This document shows positions 18,387 to 26,624 of a DNA stretch of 36,011 bases, in pieces. Source of the stretch: Candidatus Martarchaeota archaeon (GTDB lineage Archaea; Micrarchaeota; Micrarchaeia; Micrarchaeales; Micrarchaeaceae). Below the pieces are notes generated by a model, which was not told the origin of the DNA, ran no database searches, and saw only the letters and a list, made by a program, of their open reading frames with translations. The DNA lies in assembly GCA_023473395.1 (NCBI GenBank), contig JAMCYO010000010.1:1-36011 (forward strand). The letters are read 5' to 3'. Each line of letters begins with the position of its first letter. Positions within the stretch are counted from its first letter, which is position 1. The position numbers and the translations under genes were made by a program.

Positions 18387-20042
18387 ATGAACAAAAAGAA
18401 TAAGTTGATAATAACATCTGCGCTTCCCTATTCCGAAGCCGTTCCGCACATCGGCAATTTCATCGGCTCGATACTCCCTGCGGACGTGTTTTACAAGTAT
18501 ACCAAAATGGCAGGGTACGATTCCATATTCATATGCGGATCCGACCAGCACGGCACCCCGATAGAGATAAAGGCTTTAAAAGAGGGCGTTACCGCAGAGG
18601 AGCTTGCGGATTCGGTCCATGAAAAGATAAAAGGCGTATGCAACAGATTCGGCTGCAGTTTCACATATTATGGCAAGACCAATTCGGAAAGCAACAAGAA
18701 AAGCGTTTACGAAATATTCGGGGCATTGAAGCGCAACGGCTACATAAAGAAAGTGGAATCGGTGATGCCGTACTGCAACATAGACAAAAGGTTCCTTACT
18801 GACAGGTATATAGAGGGCAAATGCCCTTTCTGCGGATTCGAGGGCGCACGCGGGGACCAGTGCGACAATTGCGGAAGGTTGCTCACCCCAGAACAGCTAA
18901 TAGATCCTTATTGCGGGCTATGCCACAACCGCGACATAACGTTCAAGAAAACAGCGAACCTGGCGCTCGAACTTGACAAGCTACAGGGGGAAATAAAGGA
19001 GTTCGTAAAGGAAAGGATGTCTTCATGGAGCAGGAACGCAGCCAACAAAACAATAAGCTACCTCGAACAGGGATTGGAGGCAAGAGAGATAACCAGGGAC
19101 ATGAAATGGGGCTTCGAAGTGCCTGAAAAGGGATTCGAGGACAAAGTGTTCTATGTCTGGTTCGACGCGGTAATAGGCTACATAGGAATAACCCGCGAAT
19201 GGTCCGACAGGTGGGAGGAATATTGGAAAACTCCCGATACTAAGCTTATACAGTTCATGGGAAAAGACAACATAGAGTTCCATACGATGATGTGGCCCGG
19301 CATATTAATAGGCTCGAATTTAGGCTATGTGCTGCCGCATACGATATATGCTTATGAATACCTTACCGCTAAGGGCCTGAAGTTTTCGAAGAGCAGGGGC
19401 GTTGGGCTCAATATGGAAAACGCCCTAGAAATTGCAGATGCGGATTACTGGAGGTTCGCACTAATGTGGCTCGCCCCAGAAAGCTCGGACAACGACTTCA
19501 CGATTGCGCTTTTCGTGGACATAGTCAACAAGATAATGAATGGAAAGATAGGCAACTACGTGCACAGGATGCTTACCTTATACGGAAACTCCGGGATGAA
19601 GCCATCGGAGCTTGGAACCGATGCGAAGCTCGAGGATAAAATAGAAAAGCTCGAGAAGGAGTACATAGATGATTTCGAAGACCTGAAGCTAAGGGAAGCG
19701 TTGAGGTGCGTTGTTGAGCTTGCGGACTTGGGAAACGAAACAATAAGCAACGAAAAGCCCTGGGAATTCATAGCAGGGGGCAAAATAAAGGAAGGCAGTG
19801 AAGAAAAGGCAAAAGCGCTTTTCGGAAGCCTTGTCAGGATCGTCCATGATATCGGAATATTGTTATGGCCATTCGCACCCAAAGCATCCAAGGAGGTAAT
19901 AGAAATATTCGGTGCAGGGGAAATTGGGCTCAAACGCTTGGGAGAGCACTCCAATAAAATAAACGTAGAAGCGCTCAAGCCGGTGTTCAGCAAGCTTGGC
20001 GAGGCCCAACTGAAGATGCTCGAAAGATTCGAAGAAGCCTAA
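18387..20042 (+). CDS. metG: Methionyl-tRNA synthetase
   Basis: LITSALPYSEAVPHIGNFIG, zinc knuckles CPFC/CDNC, KFSKSRG signature; ATG 18387 preferred over the track start at 18330. Confidence 0.95.
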   Translation: MNKKNKLIITSALPYSEAVPHIGNFIGSILPADVFYKYTKMAGYDSIFICGSDQHGTPIEIKALKEGVTAEELADSVHEKIKGVCNRFGCSFTYYGKTNSESNKKSVYEIFGALKRNGYIKKVESVMPYCNIDKRFLTDRYIEGKCPFCGFEGARGDQCDNCGRLLTPEQLIDPYCGLCHNRDITFKKTANLALELDKLQGEIKEFVKERMSSWSRNAANKTISYLEQGLEAREITRDMKWGFEVPEKGFEDKVFYVWFDAVIGYIGITREWSDRWEEYWKTPDTKLIQFMGKDNIEFHTMMWPGILIGSNLGYVLPHTIYAYEYLTAKGLKFSKSRGVGLNMENALEIADADYWRFALMWLAPESSDNDFTIALFVDIVNKIMNGKIGNYVHRMLTLYGNSGMKPSELGTDAKLEDKIEKLEKEYIDDFEDLKLREALRCVVELADLGNETISNEKPWEFIAGGKIKEGSEEKAKALFGSLVRIVHDIGILLWPFAPKASKEVIEIFGAGEIGLKRLGEHSNKINVEALKPVFSKLGEAQLKMLERFEEA

Positions 20043-20079
20043 CATAAAGTCTAAATATTGTGACCGCAGGGGTATTACC

Positions 20080-20730
20080 ATGGCGGTTAATACTTATTGG
20101 GAGTATGGGACCAAGCCGATAAAAACAGCGGCTGTTTCGCCGGAAGTGTTGCTCAGGGGAAACGGGCAGGGACGATTTGCCTCTTTTGCCGTGGATCTGG
20201 TCGGCGTCATAGAAAAGGTTGGAAAAGGATTCGGGCTGAGCATGCAGGCAGCTACGGGAAAAAACGAATACGTAAACCTGTGCGTCTACGGCAACTACGA
20301 TTCCCTGCCGGCAATGGAAGCGGTGAAAAGGCTTGCAGTCGAGAACAACGGCATGGACAACAGCACGCTCGTGAGCCTCTACGCAACGATGAAGGCGAAC
20401 GGCGTGTCCGCGCATAACGAGGCGCCGACCCTGTACGCAAACGTTGAAAAGGACAGCAACGAAAATGGCATACACTTCAGGGTTTCTGGGGGCAGCACAT
20501 ACGATTTCATAGGAAACAGGACGATGTACAGCACAAATGTAAACATATTTTACCTTAGCCCGTACAGATATTACACCAATGGAACCGGGCCCAATTATAT
20601 AACAATAAATATAGTGCTTGAACGGCTCAGCCTGCCGCGGGACACGGTTCTGAGAATAATAAAGGAAAGCGGCGATTCCAAAATGCTCAGGAAGGAAAAG
20701 CAGGTCCAGATGAACCTGCCAACGCTTTAA
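20080..20730 (+). CDS. Hypothetical protein, 216 aa, no TM helices or signal evident
   Basis: Complete ORF between metG and S8e in the same orientation; no family recognised. Confidence 0.6.
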   Translation: MAVNTYWEYGTKPIKTAAVSPEVLLRGNGQGRFASFAVDLVGVIEKVGKGFGLSMQAATGKNEYVNLCVYGNYDSLPAMEAVKRLAVENNGMDNSTLVSLYATMKANGVSAHNEAPTLYANVEKDSNENGIHFRVSGGSTYDFIGNRTMYSTNVNIFYLSPYRYYTNGTGPNYITINIVLERLSLPRDTVLRIIKESGDSKMLRKEKQVQMNLPTL

Positions 20731-20818
20731 ATACAAAATTTTAAAAGCTTATAGATGCATATTAATCCGTCAAAGCGCATTTTCTATTGCTTAGGACAAT
20801 GCTTGATATAGTGATATT

Positions 20819-21214
20819 ATGAGTCAGTTTAGTAGACAAGTGCACGGGCCTTCGGAAACGAAGGGCTCCGGCAATGGAAAAAGAAAGATAAAGTTCAAGG
20901 ACAAAAGGAGGAGCAATGCGGGAAATTACTTCAGCGCAACGAAACTGGCTGCAAAAGACGTCAGGGAAAAGGTCAGGAGGCGCGGAGGAAGCAAGACCGT
21001 AAAGCTCAAGGCTTCTAAGAGTGTCAGCGTGCTCACTAAAGAAGGCTACAAGAAGCTTGAGATAAAGGGAGTGCTCGAGTCCAAGGACAACAGGAACTTC
21101 GCCAGGCAGAACATAATAACGAAAGGGACGATAATAAACACCGACATGGGGAAGGCTGTTGTCATTAACAGGCCCGGCAGGGAAGGCACAGTAATAGCCA
21201 AGCTGCTATCGTGA
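20819..21214 (+). CDS. rps8e: Small ribosomal subunit protein S8e
   Basis: RQVHGPSETKGSGNGKRKIKFKDKRRSNAGNYFSATKLA...KDNRNFARQNIITKGTIINTDMGKAVVINRPGREGTVIAKLL. Confidence 0.92.
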   Translation: MSQFSRQVHGPSETKGSGNGKRKIKFKDKRRSNAGNYFSATKLAAKDVREKVRRRGGSKTVKLKASKSVSVLTKEGYKKLEIKGVLESKDNRNFARQNIITKGTIINTDMGKAVVINRPGREGTVIAKLLS

Positions 21215-21218
21215 TCCG

Positions 21219-21683
21219 ATGACGGAGAGCGTATATTCTTTTGACAAATCGGCAATGGAAAAGCTTTCGAAAGCGCTTTCCTACGACCCGTATCTGGACA
21301 AGGAGCTGCTGCCTGACATGCCAAAGGAGTTTGAGGACAAAAAGTACATGGCGGAGCATCCAGAAATGGAAGAAAAGAAAAAGGAGATGGAGAAGCGCAT
21401 AGAAGAAGCCAAGGAAAAGCTGAAAAACGACAAGAGCCTTAACGTGATATTCACAAGGCAGGAATACAGCTTAAGGGAAGGCGGCGCCTTTGGGCTAGAT
21501 CCGGAAAAGTGCTATTTGTATTTGAAGGCAAACGACGACTTCATCGCAAGGGCTGAAGAGAGGTTGAAGTCTGAATATGATAGCTTTGCCAAGGTAGATG
21601 CCGAAACCTCGCAAAAAGTCATAAAGGCGATACACGACGAGGAGGACAAGGCGAACGCAGGGTTCGGTGCGATATTCGGGTAA
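21219..21683 (+). CDS. Hypothetical protein, 154 aa, charged and helix-rich
   Basis: ATG 21219 just after the S8e stop; ends TAATG, overlapping argF by 1 nt; internal EEKKKEMEKRIEEAKEKLKNDK. Confidence 0.6.
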   Translation: MTESVYSFDKSAMEKLSKALSYDPYLDKELLPDMPKEFEDKKYMAEHPEMEEKKKEMEKRIEEAKEKLKNDKSLNVIFTRQEYSLREGGAFGLDPEKCYLYLKANDDFIARAEERLKSEYDSFAKVDAETSQKVIKAIHDEEDKANAGFGAIFG

Positions 21684-22591
21684 TGCATATGAACATATTA
21701 AGCATAAACGACCTTTCCAAGGACGATATGCTTAAGATATTCGGGATTGCGGACAACCTTAAGGAAAACAGGGAACAGACGGCGTTGAGGGAGAACTCGG
21801 TACTAGCGCTGTTTTTCGAAAAGCCTTCCACCAGGACTAGGACATCTTTTGAAGCGGGAATTTCGCAGCTCGGAGGAAAGGGGATATACATTGACTCCAA
21901 CACTTCCCAGAGGAGCAGGGGCGAGAGCTTCGCCGACATTGGCAGGATGTTAAGCAGCTACTGCGACTTCATAGCGGCCAGGCTTTACAAGCACGACGAC
22001 ATCATAGAACTCGCAGAGAATTCCAGCGTGCCCGTGATAAACGCGCTCACGGATTTAGAGCATCCAACACAGGCACTTGTGGACATGTACACTATAAGTT
22101 CTCACATAAAAAACCCCAAGGAGGCCAAGATAGCGTTTGTTGGGGACATAGCAACGAATACGGCCAATTCGCTCATGCTGGCAGCGACAAAGCTAGGAAG
22201 CAGGATATCGCTTGTAGGGCCTAAAGACTATATGCCGAACAGCATTTATTTTAACAAGGCAAGGGAGCACGGCCTCGTATACGTCTATGACGACATAAAA
22301 GAAGGCCTCGACGGTGCCAACATTGTTTATACTGATACATTCGTCAGCATGGGCCAGGAAGCAGAGGCCGATAAAAGGAAGGAGATGTTCAAGGACTACC
22401 AAGTCAATTCCAAGCTGCTCGAATACGCAAGCGACGATGCGCTTGTGATGCACTGCCTTCCTGCGCACAGGGGGGAAGAAATAACTGCCGAGGTTATAGA
22501 CGGCCCGAAAAGCATAGTATGGGAACAGGCAAAAAACAAGCTGCTTCTGGCAAAGGCGATACTGCTTTTTGTTTCCATGCAGCATGAGTAA
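21683..22591 (+). CDS. argF: Ornithine carbamoyltransferase
   Basis: FFEKPSTRTRTSFEAG carbamoyl phosphate signature, NALTDLEHPTQALVDMYTI, HCLPAHRGEEIT. Confidence 0.93.
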   Translation: MHMNILSINDLSKDDMLKIFGIADNLKENREQTALRENSVLALFFEKPSTRTRTSFEAGISQLGGKGIYIDSNTSQRSRGESFADIGRMLSSYCDFIAARLYKHDDIIELAENSSVPVINALTDLEHPTQALVDMYTISSHIKNPKEAKIAFVGDIATNTANSLMLAATKLGSRISLVGPKDYMPNSIYFNKAREHGLVYVYDDIKEGLDGANIVYTDTFVSMGQEAEADKRKEMFKDYQVNSKLLEYASDDALVMHCLPAHRGEEITAEVIDGPKSIVWEQAKNKLLLAKAILLFVSMQHE

Positions 22592-22635
22592 GAAATAAAG
22601 TCTAATTTATAAAATTTCACTTAGAATATCATATT

Positions 22636-23280
22636 ATGAATCTTTTCGCTAAAATAGCAATAACCACAATAGCAGTGGTTTTTGTCCTTGGCTTGGTGTT
22701 CGCAGCCCTGCTGTTAGTCTACCACCCTGGCGCGAAGCCCATTACCTCGGCAGAAGCAGAGGGGCTTGTACTGAAGGACATGCAGCAAGCCTATCCAAAC
22801 GCCACCTTCAACGTAATAAGCGTATCTAAGTCAAACCTGACAAAGGACAGCTGGAACATCGTCCTTAATGTTGCCTACAACTATACGAGGGCATGCCCAG
22901 AAGTTATGACAGAGGGATTCGATTACCCTGCGGTCAACCTTGTCCCGAGCGATGAGATTTTGTATTCGTCCAACTGCGAGCTTTACGGTTTCGGCGCGGC
23001 GCCGGACTACATAATATCCAACCCGTACATAGCCATTGTCAGGGCCTACGACAGCGACAACTCCTCGATAAGAAATTATATTGAAGAATACGGATACAAC
23101 AATACCTATGTTTACGCGAATTTTTACAGGAACGCGTCCCCGAGCCTTTCTTCCGTTGGGATAAACTCCACGGATTCGTGGATAATAAGCTACAAAGCGG
23201 CAAATGCAAAGGAGGAACTTTACGCAAGGATGAGCAACAACGGGAGCATAATAGAAACCGTTATAGCCAACAGCACCTAG
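22636..23280 (+). CDS. N-terminally anchored extracytoplasmic hypothetical protein
   Basis: N-terminal TM segment FAKIAITTIAVVFVLGLVFAALLLVY followed by an ectodomain with many N-X-S/T sequons. Confidence 0.65.
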   Translation: MNLFAKIAITTIAVVFVLGLVFAALLLVYHPGAKPITSAEAEGLVLKDMQQAYPNATFNVISVSKSNLTKDSWNIVLNVAYNYTRACPEVMTEGFDYPAVNLVPSDEILYSSNCELYGFGAAPDYIISNPYIAIVRAYDSDNSSIRNYIEEYGYNNTYVYANFYRNASPSLSSVGINSTDSWIISYKAANAKEELYARMSNNGSIIETVIANST

Positions 23281-23464
23281 ATAAAACCGCAAGTTTCCTG
23301 AGCATAAGAACCACATAATTACTTCAGTATATAAATTTATACATTAGTGAGTTTAATAGGAATCTAATATAATTTTTTATACTTTTTTAAAGTATTTTAT
23401 AGTTCATGTTTGTGCCAATACGGTTTTGGCAATCCGGCACTACAACAAATATATGCACCAACAA

Positions 23465-23480
23465 AAGGCTTTTAAAGCTT
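23465..23480 (+). promoter_or_regulatory. Candidate promoter of ftsZ paralog B
   Basis: AAGGCTTTTAAAGCTT about 40-50 nt upstream of ATG 23516. Confidence 0.45.
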
Positions 23481-23515
23481 GTCAGATAAATTTTTTCGAC
23501 CAATAGGCGATCTGA

Positions 23516-24574
23516 ATGAGCGACTTCGTTAACAACATACTGGGTGGAAACGCTTCGACAAGCGATACGCAGGAAATGAGCTCTTCCCAAATAAAAATAG
23601 TGACGGCAGGATTTGGCGGAGGGGGCAACAACATAGTGAACAGGCTTGTGAAAGCAGGGGTTAAGGGAACCGAATTCATTGCTTTCAATACGGATTACCA
23701 GCACTTCAAAATAATAGACGATAGAGTCAACAAGATACTGATAGGGAAAAGCCTCACGAGGGGGCTGGGCGCAGGTGGCGATCCGCTGTTGGGCGCCAAG
23801 GCCGCTGAAGTAGACAGGCCATTGATAGAAAAGGCGTTCGAAGGCGCGCAGCTGACATTCCTATGCGCAGGAATGGGAGGAGGAACAGGAACGGGATCCA
23901 TAAGGGTAGCGGCCCAAATCGCAAAGGAGCAGGGTGCTATAGTTGTTTCGATGGTAACCTACCCGTTCGACTTGGAAGGCATAAGGAAAGTAAAAGCCGA
24001 GGAAGGAATACAGGAGCTTAGGAAATACTGCGACAGCGTGATAATCATAGACAACAACAGGCTGGTAAAACTTGTCCCAAACCTTCCTATGAACGAAGCG
24101 TTTGCGCTTGCAGATGAAGTGCTCGCAAAAGCAATAGGAGGCCTTGTATGGACCATAACGCAACCGAGCCTGATAAACATAGACTTCGCAGACGTGAGGT
24201 CCATAATGGGCAACGGGCAGGTCGGCTTCATAGCGGTGGGAAGCGGAAAAGGCACTGACAAGGTCAACATAGCGGCAGAATCCGTGCTGAAAAACAAGCT
24301 TTTGGACGTGGACTTCGAAAACGCCAAGGGCGCGCTGATACATATATCAGGAGGCGCTTCGCTTACCATAGGAGATGCGATAAAGGCCGGAGAGATAATA
24401 ACCGACAGGATGGACCCGAAGGCGAACATCAAATGGGGAGCAAGGCTTATCCCAGGTTATGACGACCAGATAGAGATAGTAGCCATAGTCACTGGAGTAA
24501 AAGGCTCGAGCATAGTCGGAAAGCTTGAAGAGAGGAAGCAGAGCTCGTACTCCGACTTGGAAATGATAGGGTGA
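23516..24574 (+). CDS. ftsZ: FtsZ family GTPase, paralog B
   Basis: GFGGGGNN, GMGGGTGTGSIRV, T7 loop NIDFAD; short C-terminal tail SSYSDLEMIG. Confidence 0.92.
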   Translation: MSDFVNNILGGNASTSDTQEMSSSQIKIVTAGFGGGGNNIVNRLVKAGVKGTEFIAFNTDYQHFKIIDDRVNKILIGKSLTRGLGAGGDPLLGAKAAEVDRPLIEKAFEGAQLTFLCAGMGGGTGTGSIRVAAQIAKEQGAIVVSMVTYPFDLEGIRKVKAEEGIQELRKYCDSVIIIDNNRLVKLVPNLPMNEAFALADEVLAKAIGGLVWTITQPSLINIDFADVRSIMGNGQVGFIAVGSGKGTDKVNIAAESVLKNKLLDVDFENAKGALIHISGGASLTIGDAIKAGEIITDRMDPKANIKWGARLIPGYDDQIEIVAIVTGVKGSSIVGKLEERKQSSYSDLEMIG

Positions 24575-24579
24575 CCGGA

Positions 24580-25611
24580 ATGAACAACTTCGATATGGAC
24601 GATGAGAACCTATTCAGGGCGAAGATAGCGGTTGTAGGAGCTGGAGGCCAGGGAAGCAACCTGGTCAACAGGCTTTACAACAACGGGTTGAAAAGCGCTA
24701 CCACGATTGCGATAAACACCGATGCAAAGCACCTGAACATGATAAAGGCAGACAAGAAGCTGCTCATAGGCAAAGAGATAACCAAAGGGCTGGGCGCAGG
24801 AGGATTCCCTGAAATAGGAATGAAAAGCGCAGAGGCAAGCCAAAACGAAATCCTTGAGGCCATAAAAGGCTACGACATGGTTTTCGTATCTGCAGGAATG
24901 GGCGGAGGAACAGGAGGAGGTTCGGCACCGGTTGTAGCAAAGCTCGCAAGGGAGGAAGGCGCACTCGTTGTCGGATTCGTAACCTATCCGTTCGCGCTCG
25001 AGAGAAGCAGGAAGTCAAAGGCCGACTGGTCATTGGAACAGCTTAGGAAGTATGCCGATACCACGATAATAGTGGAAAACGACAGGTTGCTAAGCTACGC
25101 ACCAAACCTGCCTGTGGAAAAGTCGTTCGAGCTCGTGGACAATATTGCCTACAACGCAGTCAAGGGAATAACCGACGTGATAACGCTGCCGAGCCTGATA
25201 AACATAGACTTCGCAGACTTGAGGGCAGTCCTTAGGGACGGTGGCACTGCAGTGATAAACCTCGGCTTCGGAAACGGAACTGACAGAGTGCAGAAAGCGA
25301 TAAAGTCGACGCTCTCGCACCCGTTGCTGAACGTTGACATAACAAACGGAAAGAACGCCATGATACACGTTACCGGAGGCACCTCTATGACAATAGACGA
25401 AGCCACAAAAATAGGCAGGGGAGTTACAGAAGGAATGGACGCAAAGGCCAATGTAATATTCGGATCCAGGTTGTCCCCAGAAATGAACGACCAGATAAGG
25501 GTAATGTCCATAGTAACAGGGGTTACGCCGAATCTGGACGGGAGCGCAAGAAAGAGCACCAGCACCGAATACAATGCTGAATTCCTTTCCGGAGTTGACA
25601 GGATTTATTGA
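24580..25611 (+). CDS. ftsZ: FtsZ family GTPase, paralog C
   Basis: GAGGQGSN, GMGGGTGGGSAPV, T7 loop NIDFAD; ATG 24580 with GGTGA leader overlapping the paralog B stop. Confidence 0.92.
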   Translation: MNNFDMDDENLFRAKIAVVGAGGQGSNLVNRLYNNGLKSATTIAINTDAKHLNMIKADKKLLIGKEITKGLGAGGFPEIGMKSAEASQNEILEAIKGYDMVFVSAGMGGGTGGGSAPVVAKLAREEGALVVGFVTYPFALERSRKSKADWSLEQLRKYADTTIIVENDRLLSYAPNLPVEKSFELVDNIAYNAVKGITDVITLPSLINIDFADLRAVLRDGGTAVINLGFGNGTDRVQKAIKSTLSHPLLNVDITNGKNAMIHVTGGTSMTIDEATKIGRGVTEGMDAKANVIFGSRLSPEMNDQIRVMSIVTGVTPNLDGSARKSTSTEYNAEFLSGVDRIY

Positions 25612-25618
25612 ATTTTTT

Positions 25619-25634
25619 CGGGGCGAAAGCCCCG
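25619..25634 (+). terminator. GNRA-capped hairpin after ftsZ paralog C
   Basis: CGGGGC-GAAA-GCCCCG 8 nt downstream of the stop codon. Confidence 0.55.
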
Positions 25635-25714
25635 GCACCTTTGTATTTGTAACGTAAAATTATCATCTTTATATAACTTTTGTATACTAATCCTATGTAC
25701 AACTGCTATTGGTA

Positions 25715-26131
25715 ATGTTAATGACAGAAGGAGAGATTTTGAGAGCCTCGATGAAAGAGGTCAAGGTAGGAAGGTTTGTGGTAATTGATGGGATTCCGTG
25801 CAAGGTAGTGGACATAGAAACCAGTTCCCCTGGAAAACACGGATCGGCTAAGATGAGAGTAACCGCAATAGGCATATTTGATGGCCAAAAGAAAACGCTG
25901 CTGAAGCCCAGCGACGGCGATGCGGAGATACCTGTCATAAAGAAGAAGAAGATGCAGGTGGTTTCCGCTACCGACACTACTGCGCAGTTGATGGACCCTG
26001 AAACCTACGAGGTCTTCGACCTGCCAATACCTGAAGAGCTGAAAGGCAAACTTGATTCGACAACTAGCGTAGAAGTGATAGAAGCAATGGGAAAAAGGGC
26101 GATTTCAAGGATAATGGGAGGCAACGAGTGA
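25715..26131 (+). CDS. Translation initiation factor aIF5A
   Basis: VGRFVVIDGIPCKVVDIETSSPGKHGSAKMRVTAIGIFDGQKKTL; the Lys in SPGKHG is at the hypusination position. Exact start uncertain (25709/25715/25721). Confidence 0.92.
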   Translation: MLMTEGEILRASMKEVKVGRFVVIDGIPCKVVDIETSSPGKHGSAKMRVTAIGIFDGQKKTLLKPSDGDAEIPVIKKKKMQVVSATDTTAQLMDPETYEVFDLPIPEELKGKLDSTTSVEVIEAMGKRAISRIMGGNE

Positions 26132-26136
26132 TTTTT

Positions 26137-26451
26137 ATGGAAATAAAAATATCAAATGATAAGGAAAACAAGCTCTTCAAGAGAAGGGAGATAAGCTTTG
26201 CGGTAGTAGGAGAAGAGAAAACGCCGTCGGCAGCCGAGGTAAAGAAGGAACTTTGCAAGAAGCTAAACATAAGCCCTGACGCTACGCTCATAAAGGAGCT
26301 ATACCAGGCGTTCGGCGAAAGGCTGTGTGAAGGCATGGCGGTTTCGTACGAAAGCGCCGAGGCGATGCAGAAAAGCGAGCAGAAGCACAAGATAGAAAGA
26401 AGGGCAAAGGCAGCCGCTAAGGTAGGAAGCGGCGAGGAGAAGAAAGAGTGA
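26137..26451 (+). CDS. rps24e: Small ribosomal subunit protein S24e
   Basis: [47 protein letters not shown] 26137 preferred over GTG 26128. Confidence 0.9.
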   Translation: MEIKISNDKENKLFKRREISFAVVGEEKTPSAAEVKKELCKKLNISPDATLIKELYQAFGERLCEGMAVSYESAEAMQKSEQKHKIERRAKAAAKVGSGEEKKE

Positions 26452-26456
26452 TTTTT

Positions 26457-26624
26457 ATGGCTGAAAAAACTGAAAAGAAGGAGAAGAAAAAGCAGGCCAA
26501 GGCTTACAAGCCCGGGAAGATGTGCCCGAAGTGCGGCTCCAGGATGGCGGAGCACAGTGACAGATATTCTTGTGGGAAGTGCAGCTACACGGAATTCAAG
26601 AGCCAAAAGAAAAGCGGTGCGTGA
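26457..26624 (+). CDS. rps27ae: Small ribosomal subunit protein S27ae (zinc ribbon)
   Basis: Not in the ORF track; read directly: [55 protein letters not shown]. Confidence 0.9.
   Translation: MAEKTEKKEKKKQAKAYKPGKMCPKCGSRMAEHSDRYSCGKCSYTEFKSQKKSGA

Noticed and set aside
19987-20736. 249-aa minus-strand ORF opposite the hypothetical at 20080
   Set aside because: The plus-strand ORF fits the gene direction, spacing and composition better; the minus product is Cys/Arg/His-rich and unconvincing. Kept the plus call at modest confidence.
23959-24432. 157-aa and similar minus-strand ORFs opposite ftsZ-B and ftsZ-C
   Set aside because: Shadow frames of confident FtsZ genes, no recognisable domain.
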